Positions 51,082 to 61,527 of a stretch of 64,000 nt of DNA are shown here, piece after piece. Where the stretch lies: assembly GCA_011634665.1 (NCBI GenBank), contig WAEK01000011.1, positions 823,001-887,000 of the forward strand, given 5' to 3'. Numbering within the stretch: position 1 is the stretch's first letter; each line of letters starts with the position of its first letter. The notes under the pieces are model-generated. The model had not been told where the DNA came from. It saw only the letters and a list, made by a program, of their open reading frames with translations, and searched no databases. The stretch is from Mortierella sp. BCC40632 (Eukaryota > Mortierellomycota > Mortierellomycetes > Mortierellales > Mortierellaceae). Made by a program: the position numbers and the translations under genes.

Positions 51082-51103
51082 GGGTTGGAACATAAGGACA
51101 CTC
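51082..51103 (-). repeat. Terminal inverted repeat, right
   Basis: Inverse of the left end with a single mismatch near the tip. Confidence 0.8.
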
Positions 51104-51112
51104 GAGGAGGAG
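51104..51112. repeat. Target-site duplication, right (GAGGAGGAG)
   Basis: Nine bases immediately outside the right inverted repeat, identical to 47188-47196. Confidence 0.65.
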
Positions 51113-51299
51113 AGTGACTGTTGATGAAATTCTTTGTTCAGTTCTGCTCTAGCCAATTCTTGTCCATCTCTCCATCTCTCTATCTTTCTTACTCTGCATT
51201 TTTCTCTCGACCACCCCTGCCATCATTGCCCATCTCAGCGCCTCGCCCCTCTTGCTAGCCCACGGACCATCTACCAGCCTGTCTCCCTTTTTACACATC

Positions 51300-51307
51300 C
51301 AGCAAAC

Positions 51308-51342
<35 letters not shown>

Positions 51343-51420
51343 GTTCTCTCTCTTTTTTTCTCTCTCTCTTTCTCTTTCTCTTCTCTTCTCACTCTCACTC
51401 TTCTTCTCTCCCTCTCTCCT
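51300..51420. repeat. CT-rich leader of PEN-2
   Basis: Interrupted CT/CTTT dinucleotide tract ending about 25-30 bp before the PEN-2 start codon. It is the third gene in the window with such a leader. Confidence 0.8.
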
Positions 51421-51447
51421 CCTCTCTCCTTTTACACACACTCACTC

Positions 51448-51891
51448 ATGGGCAAGCCAGTACAGAAGCTGAGTGCAGACGAGATCCTGACCGTCAGCAA
51501 AAAACTCTTCTTTGCTGGATTCTGTCTCTTGCCCATGCTCTGGGTCTACAACATCCTTTACATCTGGCCTGTCCGGAATCGTAGTGACCTAAGTCCACAG
51601 GTCCGCCGGTGTATGTCTCTCTCTCCTGCTTCATGTCATCTGTCATTTTGTCCTTTTCTTGCCGCCAATCTCCATTTCTTGCCATCAATTCTCACATGTT
51701 TCTTTCTTCTTCTTCTTGGACTCGATCCATTCTCATACTGAACACATATTCTAGACTTGTTACTGTCAGGCATCTTGGCACTTGTAATGTTTGTCGTCTT
51801 TTTGACATGGTTCAGTGTCTTTGTCAGTCATCGGCTTGGTTGGGGAGCAACAGGTGATGCTCTGACTGTCGTCCTACTCAAGGGAGTCTAA
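51448..51891 (+). CDS. PEN2: Gamma-secretase subunit PEN-2
   Basis: Small membrane subunit that activates presenilin in the gamma-secretase complex of the endomembrane system. Two exons, 51448-51610 and 51755-51891, join in phase; 99 aa against about 101 in animals. It begins MGKPVQKLSADEILTVSKKL. The first hydrophobic hairpin is FFAGFCLLPMLWVYNILY, matching the family pattern GGFxxLPxLWxxN. The second span is SGILALVMFVVFLTWFSVFV, followed by HRLGWGATGDAL (family RxxWGALGD). The animal C-terminal DYxSF motif is not conserved. About 130 bp of CT-rich leader precede the ATG. The second half of the transcript is convergent with an unresolved minus-strand gene. Confidence 0.9.
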
Positions 51892-51939
51892 TGTCAAAAC
51901 TCAGGAATACCATAAAAGTTGTTCAGGACAGTCGAATCG

Positions 51940-51972
<33 letters not shown>

Positions 51973-51995
51973 CCCCTTCATCCCCAATCGCTACT

Positions 51996-52690
51996 CTATA
52001 GACTTTTCTTTTTTTTCTCGTTTTTTTGCGGCTGACTCTTTCTTTGGAAACTCCAGGGATGAATTAGAAACTGTTCACTATCCAACAGGCTATCGCCAAT
52101 GCAAAAAGAGAGCTTATGGATATGCGAGAGAAAAGCAAGCCAATTGGACAGGAGTCCCATGAGAAGGAACCTTTGGTCTATGGATACTTTTAATCTATGG
52201 ATAATGGTCAATGGTCTGGTTTCGCCAGATCCTTGAAGATCCCAGCCCTGCTCCAGGAACAGCCCTGCGTGCCAATGCTTGATCAACAGGGCATCATCGA
52301 CACCTTCAGTCTCCACCAAAGAGGAATAAAAAAAAAAAAATAGGACCGTAGTCTGCTTTTCAGTCGTGAATACATGCAGGAGGGCTGTGCTCTTTCTTCC
52401 TGCCTGCCTGTCTGTCAGCCCAATCTTCCCGTGATGCAAAAATCGTCCCCTGTGTAAGTCCCCTATTTCGTCCTCTCTTCCTTCTCTCTCTCTCTCTTTT
52501 TTTTTTTTTTTTTCTTTCTTTCTCTCTCTCTTTCTCTTCTTCGCCTTCACTCGTCCTCGGGGGCAAGCGCATCACGTTAAATAATCCATCTTTACCATCA
52601 TCTTCATCTTCATCAGCTACTTTGTCAAGAGTAGTTACATTTGCCTCATCCCAGGACCAGCTCACCGAGAACGGTAGGCGTTGCAGATCA
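51996..52690 (-). CDS. Possible small gene, unresolved
   Basis: Two coding-like stretches on the minus strand. One reads IDLQRLPFSVSWSWDEANVT, then TLDKVADEDEDDGKDG and LFNVMRLPPRTSEGEEE (about 52695-52540). The other reads SLVETEGVDDALLIKHWHAG, then LFLEQGWDLQGSGETRP and onward to a stop at 51996. A CT/GA repeat and a T-run lie between and around them. No start codon or clean splice pair was found; an ATG at about 52830 (MCFRLGLGFVQTPKKSF) hits a stop. No domain is recognised. It may be a real gene with homopolymer errors. Confidence 0.33.
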
Positions 52691-52699
52691 ATTGTGGAA

Positions 52700-53086
52700 G
52701 AGAAAAAAAAAAGTGTGTGCTCTGATGCAGACAGACGGTGTCAGTTGGTCGAGCTAAAAGCTCTTTTTTGGAGTCTGCACGAATCCCAATCCTAATCGAA
52801 AGCACATCCTGATGATCCCCTCCTCATGTGGCGCGCTCGTCCTCTCCCTTCTACAAGAGAAGAAAAGTTTAATCCTCAAAAGCAAAGCAAGACAAGAGGT
52901 TACCACTGACATCTCTTTATCTTCGACAACCTTTTAAATATAGCCAACTCGACCTTAGTCACGCCTAATCGGACAGCTCAAAGAGTGCCTCTCCTCCACA
53001 GCAACAGAGATAGCGCAAAAAAGCACATATCAGAAGACCTTCCCCCCCCTCCTCCTCCTCCCCCCCTCGAGAGAGTGACAGTCTAA
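52700..53086. promoter_or_regulatory. Upstream region of the proton ATPase
   Basis: Contains the H+-ATPase promoter. A pyrimidine/G-rich leader with CCTCCTCCTCC runs to about 15 bp before the start codon. No other gene is seen. Confidence 0.4.
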
Positions 53087-56000
53087 ATGGCTCGAGGTTA
53101 CCAGGAACTTCGGGACCCTGAGAATGCAGAGGAACAGCAAGCCCCACCTCAACTCCTTCGCCATCAGCACCAACTTTTGAAACAACATGATGATGACGAG
53201 GGTGCTGTCGAATTGGAACAACTGCTGCATACCAACCCGACGGCGGGTCTTTCGACAGACCAGGCAAGAGAGCGACGACAGAGATTTGGAGCGAATCAGT
53301 TGACAGAAGTCAAGCAGAACAAGCTACTCAAGTTCTTGGGCTATTTTGTGGGACCCATTGCGTTCCTGATTGAACTGGCATGTATCATTGCCGCAATTGT
53401 CCAGGTAAGGGGTCAGACAAAGAGGATAGGTTGTCATCTGGGCGGGCTGATCATCCTTTTGATTAAGACTCGGGCTATGCCTCTCAGTGGCCAAAACACC
53501 AAAAGAAAGAGAGAGTGAGAGAGAGAGAGTGAGAGAAAGAAAGGCTTTCCGTTGGATGTGTTGTGTGCGTATGTACTGTGAATGTCCGCACAACGATAGC
53601 CCCCGTCCCCTCCTCTCCTCGGCGTTTTATTTTTGGGCTGACGGGACGAGGCGGTGCAGGAGCTTTTTTTTTTTTTTTTTTTTTTTTTCAATGGGCGAGT
53701 GAGTGTGACAAGCAAAAAACTTAGAAAATGTACCCTTTTTTGTCAATGATGTTAGGATTGGTTCAACTTTGCCATCATCTTGGGTCTCCTCGTCTTGAAC
53801 GCCGTGATCGGCTATGTGGAAGAGGCCAGAGCAGAGTCCGCTGTCGATGCTCTTCGACAAACACTCGCATTGAGGACACGATGCTGGCGTGACGGGACAC
53901 TACAGGATTTGGACGCGGCAATGCTTGTCCCTGGCGATGTGATTGTCCTTCGATTGGGTGATATTGTCCCTGCAGATGCACGACTGTTGGGCATTAATGC
54001 CAGTGGTGCGACTGAGACGGAGGGCGATCTGTTAGTCGATCAATCGTCTTTGACTGGAGAGTCGCTTGCTGTGCGCAAGAAGAAGGGCGACGAAGTGTAC
54101 TCGTCGACTGTTGTCAAGCAGGGTCAACAACTTGCTGTGGTCACCAAGACAGGTGTCAGGACGTTTATTGGTACAGCAGCTCACCTTATCGCCACCACGC
54201 CAGTAAGTGTTAAATATATATTGTTATGGATCGGTTTACCTTTGGTTCCCATGATGCGCCAGTTCAATAACGTAAACTATCGACTGTTTCTGATCATGAC
54301 ACTTCCAGGACGAAGGCCATTTCCAAAAGACCATTGGAAGGATTGGCAACTTTTTGATTCTCTTTACACTCGTGCTTGTTTTCATTATTGTCATTGTCCA
54401 ATATATCCGAACGGGAAGTGAAGTCTTTGGAGAGAATGGTATCAAAATCTTGGGTCAAGTCCTTATTCTTGCCGTCGCCGCCATCCCAGTTGGTCTCCCC
54501 ACCGTCATGGCTGTCACAATGGCCGTTGGCGCCCGCAAGCTTGCCTCTCGACAAGTCATTGTCAAACGTCTTGCTGCAGTCGAAGAAATGTCGTCGTTGA
54601 ATGTCCTTTGCTCGGACAAGACTGGAACATTGACAAAGAACGAGTTGACGTTTGATGAACCATACCTTTGCGATGGGTATTCACCTGAGGATCTGTTGCT
54701 CTACTCTTACCTTGCCTCTGAATTCGGTGCCAACGACCCGATCGAGTTGGCTGTCCGTACCGCTGCTGAGGCCCAAGTGCCAATGCTCAGGAACAAGGCG
54801 TCAAGTCAAACCGTTCCAGGATACGAGATCCAATCCTTTACCCCATTCAACCCCAATGCCAAACGCACTCAGGCGACTGTGATTAACATTGAGAACAAAT
54901 CGACATTCAAGGTAGCCAAGGGAGCACCCCAGGTGATCCTCAAGCTTGTTGGAGGACATGAAGGGGCTTTTGGTGCCTCTGTTGCCATGGCCAAGCGTGG
55001 ACTCCGCGCTTTAGGTGTAGCACGGACGGTGGCAGGATTGCAGGAGGATCAGTGGCAGCTTGTTGGTCTGATCAGTCTTTTGGACCCGCCTCGCGAGGAC
55101 TCTGCGGATACCATTGAAAGGTGTCAGGAACTGGGAATCACGGTCAAGATGGTGACAGGAGACCAGCAAATCATTGCCAAGGAAGTATCTCGTCGACTTG
55201 GACTCGGACAAGTGATCCTGGATGCCAGCCATTTGAACAACCCCAATATTTCCGAGTCTGTTCTTTCGGAGCGATTTTATCGTGCGGACGGGTTTGCAGA
55301 GGTGACTCCAGAGCACAAGTTCAAGATTGTGGATGCGCTTCAGAGACGAGATTTACTTGTGGGGATGACGGGCGATGGTGTCAACGATGCCCCAGCACTC
55401 AAGAAGGCTAACGTTGGCATTGCGGTTCATGGATGTACAGATGCCGCCCGGTCTGCAGCGGATATTGTTTTGCTTGCACCTGGATTGTCGACCATTATTG
55501 ATGGCATCACGTCTTCGCGTGCTATTTTCCAGCGCATGCGATCCTATGCTCTTTATCGAATCACCTCGACCATCCACTTTTTGTGCTTCTTTTTCGTTGT
55601 ACAGTTGGTCTACGAATGGGCACTTCCACCCAAGCTGTTGATCATGATTTGTATTCTGAACGATTTGGCGACGCTGGTCATTGCAGTCGATAATGCCCAG
55701 GTCTCTCGGAATCCCGACAAGTGGAGGGTTGGTCAACTGATTTTCCTGTCCTTCTTATTGGGTTTCTTGTTGACGGCATTGTCGTTTGGTCATTTGTTTT
55801 ATTTTATGTTCAAGGACAATCTGTATCCTGGTCGAGATGCTCGAATCGATTCGATCATGTACCTTCATATTTCCTCCGCACCTCACTTTATGATCTTTTC
55901 GACTCGACTCTCCGGATACTTTTGGGAAAACATGCCGTCGCCACTCTTCACGATCGTGATCATGGGTACTCAGGTTGTTGCTCTGTTGATGGTCATCTTT

Positions 56001-56336
56001 GGCTGGTTCACCGAGGCGACTCCTGTGCCTCAGGCATTGGCCGTGTTTGGTATTTCCTTGGTTTCGTGTGTGATCCTGGATGTGGTCAAGGTTCAAGTCT
56101 TTAAGCACTGGACCTCTTGGTCCCACTCGACGGCCTGTGCACCCTTTGGAGCCCGACGACGAGTTCTCAAGAGACGGAAACAGGAGCAGATTCAGCAAGC
56201 CCGTGTGTGGAGAAGCATTGAGCAGGTTCATGCCTTGGGTCTCAAGACCAAGGTACTTGTTGCACTAAAGAACCTGAATGGTGACTTTTCTAGCAGTCGC
56301 TACGATGATGGGCGTGGTAGCTTTGAGAGTCTGTAA
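53087..56336 (+). CDS. PMA1: Plasma-membrane H+-ATPase (P3A type)
   Basis: P-type proton pump that energises nutrient uptake. Three exons close in phase: 53087-53404, 53756-54202, 54309-56336; 930 aa, the usual fungal length. Motifs: TGES in the actuator domain (DQSSLTGESLAV), the phosphorylated Asp in CSDKTGTLTKNEL, the hinge TGDGVNDAPALKKANVG, and GLPTVMAV in membrane segment 4. About ten membrane spans follow the plan of yeast Pma1. The N-terminus is polar and Gln/His-rich; the C-terminus (residues about 860-930) carries a basic, regulatory-type tail ending DDGRGSFESL. The start ATG (MARGYQELRDPE) is the first in frame after a CT-rich leader. Location at the plasma membrane is inferred from family. 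Confidence 0.95.
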
Positions 56337-56603
56337 GGGTATGTTCTAGCAAAAGGCAGAAACCAAGCACGCTTTTGTATGTTATATAGACCTCCTTCCT
56401 CCTCCTTCTTTTCCTTTTTTTTCTCCAAAGCGTATCAGTACCTCTGCTCTAGTCATTGCCCATCATGTAATACAGATCAATGGATAGAAAATTTGGTGTT
56501 TGGTATTATGGTGTTCAATAACGATGTCATGCAATGCGAAGAGACTGAAAAAAAAAATGCTTCTCGGGGAGTAGGGAGAGAGAATCTAATATCTATCGTT
56601 CCT

Positions 56604-57960
56604 TTACCGTCCAAGGACATTTCCAAGGACACTCTTGATTTTACTCTTGCTCTTGTCGGCCCCAGCTCCAGATCCAGCCGCTGACTTGGCATTGTTCGTA
56701 TCTCCCAATCGACGTTGCTTGAATGATCGGAGAATGCCCTTCGAGGCTCCTTCTGGAGTGGCGCTAGAAGAGGTTGTGGCTGCCGCGGTCTCCCGAGTGC
56801 TGACTTCTTCGCTCTCGGATTTGCGCTTGGTCGATTTCTTTCCTTCAATCGACTTGATCATCTTTGACTTTTCGATGCTCTCCAAGATAAACTTGTTCTC
56901 GCGCTTGGCCTGGCTGATTTCGGCCTGCAATCTCTGTGCTCTTGAGGCATTCTCGTAAGCTAATATTCATCGGGATATGAAGAGACCAACGAAAAGTTAG
57001 AGAAAAAACACAAAGCCAAGAAAGCATATCCTTGAAAATCAATTTGTCAATAAGAACGTACCAACACGCTCCGTCAAATGGTTCCACTTGAATTTGGGGA
57101 GATACTTGATATTCCAGATATCATCGTGGTAGTAACCTCTCTTCTTTCCGCCAATCGTGGTCGTGTTCAATGTCTTGGCTACCTGCTTTGCGATCGACTT
57201 GTCCATAAACTCAACCCAGCCCTCTGTAAAGTTTTGACGTCTGTTGCCTCCATACTTTTTGCGACGAGTTGCCACCTTGGCATCTATAACCGAAAGATAG
57301 CCCCTGAGTTAGTTGAGGAAGGGAGGGGCAGAGATCACACCTATTTGCTGAAATATTTTTGCAAACCAAAGCTTTGTGTTGATCATAGTGTAATCAAGAC
57401 CCACCTTCAGGAGCGAGATAGATACGACCAATCTTTCCATAGGCACCCAAGAGTCGGCGCATCGACTTTGGCTGCATAAAGGGTGGGACTCGAGAGATAT
57501 AGATGATGCCAGTCTTTTCCTGAGCCTTTTGGAACTTTTCCAGCTCCTCAGGTGTCAGAGGCTTGACCATCTTTTTCTTTTTAGCTCCACGGACACGCCC
57601 CTGTGCAGCCGATTCGTCCTCGAGCTCTTCTTCCTGGTCTTCAGCATTGTCTAGATCGTTGTCGTCCTCATCGTCACCAAAGGGGTTTTCACCATCCTCG
57701 TCATCGCTTTGATCTTGAATCTGGAATCGAGAGTCCTCTTCTTTCTCACTGTCGCTGCCACTGCTGCTGCCCTCGTCTTCTTGATCGTCCAAACCAAAGA
57801 CGACGGTGGCATTTTTGGCTTTAGGTTTTTTAGTCTGGTTCTTCTTGGAGGCTGAGACGTTCTTCTTTTGTCTTTGCTCGCGCTCCTGCTCCGAGTCATA
57901 CTCGGCATCTGAGTGATCGCTGTTCTCGTCCTGGATGTTGAAGATGTCCTTGGTGTCCAT
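56604..57960 (-). CDS. ESF2: Pre-rRNA processing protein ESF2/ABT1
   Basis: Nucleolar RNA-binding factor of the small-subunit processome. Three exons close in phase: 57960-57405, 57283-57062, 56959-56604; 377 aa. The N-terminal half is acidic (DEDGENPFGDDEDDNDL). The RRM is divergent: GIIYISRVPPFMQPKSMRR, then LLGAYGKIGRIYLAPE, TEGWVEFMDKSIAKQVA, and the family signature YYHDDIWNIKYLPKFKW. A basic coiled segment (AYENASRAQRLQAEISQAKR) follows and the tail is Lys/Ser-rich. The tail-to-tail spacer with the proton ATPase is only 267 bp. It is divergent from the cyclophilin gene. Confidence 0.93.
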
Positions 57961-58256
57961 GATGTTGTTACAAGCGATGAGGAAGAACGAATTGACAAAG
58001 AGCGCCTATGAAGAAGAAGAAAAAAAAAAAAAAAAATGTGACTGCCCAAATGTTTATGGCCCTCCTTTTTTGATGGCGATGCCTCTTTGGTGAGCTCAGC
58101 ACCAAAGACAAAAAGTAGACAAAGGACCAGCCAGGGCCATCAGCCATCCAAGCATTCTCGTAGCCGTAGCCTCGTAGCCGTTGTGAGCATCTCGATCAGT
58201 ACCAGGATCGACATTACCCAACCACAAACTAGAAGGAATAGAAACCAAGGATACCG
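57961..58256. promoter_or_regulatory. Divergent promoter region ESF2 / cyclophilin
   Basis: Just under 300 bp between the two probable start codons, with an A-run of about 17 bases at 58020-58036. No other element is recognised. Confidence 0.4.
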
Positions 58257-58519
58257 ATGGTACATGATGGTCGATTGTCTGGAGACATCACATTACAAAC
58301 AAGGAGCCTATCCATCAACAACAAAGGGAATGAATGAACTAACCAAGAGGACAAAACGTTACTCCCAATGGCATCACACATCAATAGTCCGTAACACTTC
58401 ACACAGACTTGGGAGATCTCAAACTCGAAATTTTCTGCGAGAGCGTTCCTCGAACTGCAGAGGTATGTCAGCACTCACTCTTTTTACTTTTTGTGCCCCA
58501 AAAAGGTTCCTGAAACTCA

Positions 58520-58554
<35 letters not shown>

Positions 58555-58756
58555 ATCTTGTGGGGTGTTGTATTATCTTTTTAGAACTTTTTGGCTCTAT
58601 GTGCGAGCGGATATTATGACAACAACCTCTTTCATAGAAACATAAAGGGATTCATGGTCCAGACTGGAGATCCAACAGGCACAGGAAAGGGAGGCAACTC
58701 GATCTGGGGCAAAAATTCCCTGACGAGCTCAGAGGAGGACTGAAGGTATTATTTTT

Positions 58757-58788
<32 letters not shown>

Positions 58789-59149
58789 GCGGACAAAAGG
58801 CTAGAGCCAACATCTGGTCGGATTGGAATCTCTTTAATGGTTGATCGCTAACCTTTTATGCCAACTTCTTGGGATCAAATTCTCTTCTCCACAGCATACA
58901 GGACGTGGTATTGTGTCAATGGCCAACTCGGGACCCGATACAAATGGATCACAATTCTTTATCATTTATGACAAGCAACCACATCTAGACACAAAATACA
59001 CCGTCTTTGCAAAGGTCATTGACGGACTCGACACGACACTGGATGCGATCGAGAAGATTCCTGTTGATGCCAAGAACCGGCCATTGCAGCCGATCCGCAT
59101 CCGGTCCACGACGATCCACGCCAACCCCATTGCGGACCGTGACCTCTAA
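58257..59149 (+). CDS. PPIL3: PPIL3-type cyclophilin (peptidyl-prolyl isomerase), one-base deletion
   Basis: Single-domain cyclophilin, cis-trans prolyl isomerase, of the spliceosome-associated PPIL3/Cyp10 branch. Exons: a probable ATG-only first exon (58257-58259, donor GTACAT), then 58388-58462, 58585-58745 and 58895-59149; 164 aa after allowing one missing base. It reads [58 protein letters not shown] and [20 protein letters not shown]. Catalytic Arg (FHRNI), Gln-Thr-Gly-Asp and the Asn-Gly-Ser-Gln-Phe-Phe loop are present. Exon 3 has five A's after GGC (about 58711-58715) where six are needed for [13 protein letters not shown]. As read, it hits a stop at about 58740. Exon 3 is 161 nt instead of 162, and the downstream phase confirms the missing base. 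Confidence 0.85.
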
Positions 59150-59674
59150 GGTGGAAGAAGAGAAGACGAAAGAGCCTCAATGGCTGACTACTAAGGACTC
59201 GTAGTAGTGAAGAGAGGACCCTTGCCGAACGACGGAAGAGAGAAGGAACATGCCTTTCTCTCCCCATCCCCCTTCAATTCAGGGAGGGCTCGAGCTCTCA
59301 GGGAGCAAAGAACGCCTCATCCCACCCCTTTCTTCTTCTAGATCTTTTCTTTTTACACACCCCTTTGTCTCTTTGCCCCCTTCTAGGCAAGCGACAGTGC
59401 CCGATGAGGGTCATCTTCTCATCATTGTAGGTGTCATTTCTCTTTTTCTTTCTTCTTTTCCTTTTTTTTTTTTCCATCTCATTTCATTTCATTCTACATC
59501 TCCATCTCCGCCATTTCCAAGTTCCGCACCAGGATTCCTTTGCTTCCAGGACTCGACGCGTTTAGGAAAGCAGATACGCTCTAGAAAAAGAAAAGAGAAA
59601 GAGGGAGAAAGGAGCACAGACCCAGAGAGGGACATAAAAAAAAAGAAAGCAACTCTCTGATACAGGAAGCACCA
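59150..59674. other. Spacer between cyclophilin and J-protein genes
   Basis: About 525 bp of same-strand spacer. It is pyrimidine-rich (T-run near 59465) and then purine-rich just before the next ATG. No gene is seen. Confidence 0.5.
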
Positions 59675-61527
59675 ATGGGGCCAACAACACGGATGGTTGG
59701 GTGGATGGTCGTGCCTGGTCTCGCCACTCGACTCGTCCAGGGCATCTTCTACGCAGTCAAGTATTCGAGTCGAAACTTTCTCTCAAAGCCTAGTTCTACT
59801 ATTCCTGCAGCCAAACTCACCAACCCTACAAAGGGATCTAAGAAAGAGCAGGTGACAACCCCTCATGGCGCAACCAACGGAACAACACCTCCGAGCTTGA
59901 CCCGACCGGCTGCGGGCACGGCAAGGTTTGCACGGGACCGGAACCGAATCTACTGTCTAGTCATCCTAGCCTATCTCTGCTACACGCTAGTCGGATCGTA
60001 CATGGCTTTGGACAGGAGCCACTACGACGTGCTGAACATTTCGTTCCACCGATTCTCTCAGAAACAACTCAAGACCAACTTTCGACGGGCTTCGCTCCTG
60101 TACCATCCAGACAAGGTGGGACAAGCGGGCGCAGGTATGAAAAAAGGGCGTTTGCGCCTCTTCTTTCTTTTCTTTTTGCTTTCTAATCCCTCTTGCCTTG
60201 GTGCATTCTTTTTTCTTCCGTTGCTGACTGGGCACCAATGCAAAACATTGGCCGAGGGCCTAGACTGTGGAAGGAGCAACTGTGGCACGGAGACGATTTG
60301 TCCGAATGTACTGGCCCAGTCTTTACCCACGCACAAACTCGAGGATGGCCAGTGCTAAATCATCCTCACTAAACATCTCGTGCAACATATTTCTCTCTTT
60401 ATCTTCTCTATCCTCCCAGATATATTCGTCGAGATTCGAGAAGCGCACGATGTTCTGGCGGACCCCGTGAAACGGTTCGCGTATGATCGTTTTGGCCCCA
60501 CGACTTTTTCCAAATGTTCAAACTGTGTTACGGCCAATGACTATCTTCGCAATGGGGTCAAGCTCACGCTGATGTACTATTCACTCACCGCAGGCGCCCT
60601 GATCACGGTCAGCATCCTGGGCAATGGACATGGAAGTGGCTATCAAAAGACCATTGCCAATGGTCGATACTGGCGACTTCTCTTTCTGTTGGGCATGTTG
60701 GCTCTCGAGATGAACATGGTCCTATCCCCACCCACGACGACTCTAACGGAAACACCGCTACCCGTCGCTCCCATCACATCGCTCTCGACCTTGTTTGCAT
60801 GGACCCTCCCTCGTCGACAAGATATCTTTGCCTTTGTAATGCGGGATAGAGCTACTTTTGAACAGATTTCGCTTCTTCACCAGGGGTTTATTTCCGTTTC
60901 GGTTGCGCTATACCATCTGGGGCCTGTGTTGATGCAGATGATGCTTTCGAGTTCGCAGTCGTGGATGTCGGGTGTTTCCTCGTCTCTGTTTATACCGCCC
61001 TTGCCTCCTGCTACGACCATCCAGGATGCACTCAACCAACTCGAGCTGTTGACAAGCATTGCCAGTAAGTGTCTTTTATTTTCTTTCTTTCTTTCTCTTT
61101 CTCTCACTCTATCTGTTTGATTGCCCTTTGGCGAAATGTTTTGTGTTTAGAGCGAGCAAAGAAGAATGAAAAACTCTAACCTTTCCTGAACTCGGGTCCT
61201 GGAATGGGCCATGTATCTTTCCTGATGTATACTGCTTCTTTGTGTATTCTATTTTTTTTATTTTATTTTATTTTTTTTTTTTTTTTTTTTTTTTTGCCCT
61301 TTGCTCATCAATGCTTGGGTGTCAAATTAGATAGAGAGTCATCTGAAAGGTTGGATGGTTGGTTAGACTTGTATCGAAAGGACAACAAGTATTTGGATCA
61401 CCTCAAGCGGTTGATGGAACGGATGGGTCTAGACACAAAGTTACTCCAAGAAGATCCAGACTATCGCCAGGTCAAGCACAAAGTCATCAAACGGGTCTGT
61501 GAGCAAGGTGGCAAGGAAGGTTATTGA
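59675..61527 (+). CDS. J-domain (DnaJ-like) membrane protein, ERJ5-like
   Basis: Co-chaperone with an intact Hsp70-activating motif. Exons 59675-60134, 60420-61064 and 61331-61527 close in phase; 433 aa. A hydrophobic span (IYCLVILAYLCYTLVGSYMA) precedes the J domain, which has YDVLNIS, YHPDKVG and, after intron 1, DIFVEIREAHDVLADPVKRF and AYDRFGP. Two more hydrophobic spans follow (YYSLTAGALITVSILG; LLFLLGMLALEMNMVL) and possibly others. The C-terminus is charged and helical (LDGWLDLYRKDNKYLDHLKR). DPVKRFAYDRFGP and the membrane layout resemble fungal ER J-proteins of the Erj5 type; the ER location is inferred. Intron 1 is long for this window (285 nt) but leaves a continuous J domain. Confidence 0.75.

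Larger units (their letters stand above)
47197..51103 (-). mobile_element. MULE-type DNA transposon with terminal inverted repeats
   Basis: A 3,907-bp element. The left end (47197-47218) and the inverted right end (51082-51103) share GTCCTTATGTTCCAACCC perfectly, and 21 of 22 bases overall. It is flanked by 9-bp direct repeats GAGGAGGAG. The element encloses a minus-strand Mutator-like transposase (48018-50636) and about 800 bp of non-coding DNA on the left. A 9-bp duplication and a SWIM-containing DDE transposase are typical of MULEs. It inserted between the dioxygenase and PEN-2 genes. Confidence 0.8.

Noticed and set aside
60140..60358. Extension of the first J-protein exon through 60358
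   Set aside because: The extension would destroy the J domain. The GTATGA donor at 60135 and the acceptor at 60419 restore a continuous HPDK to DPVKRFAYDRFG domain.
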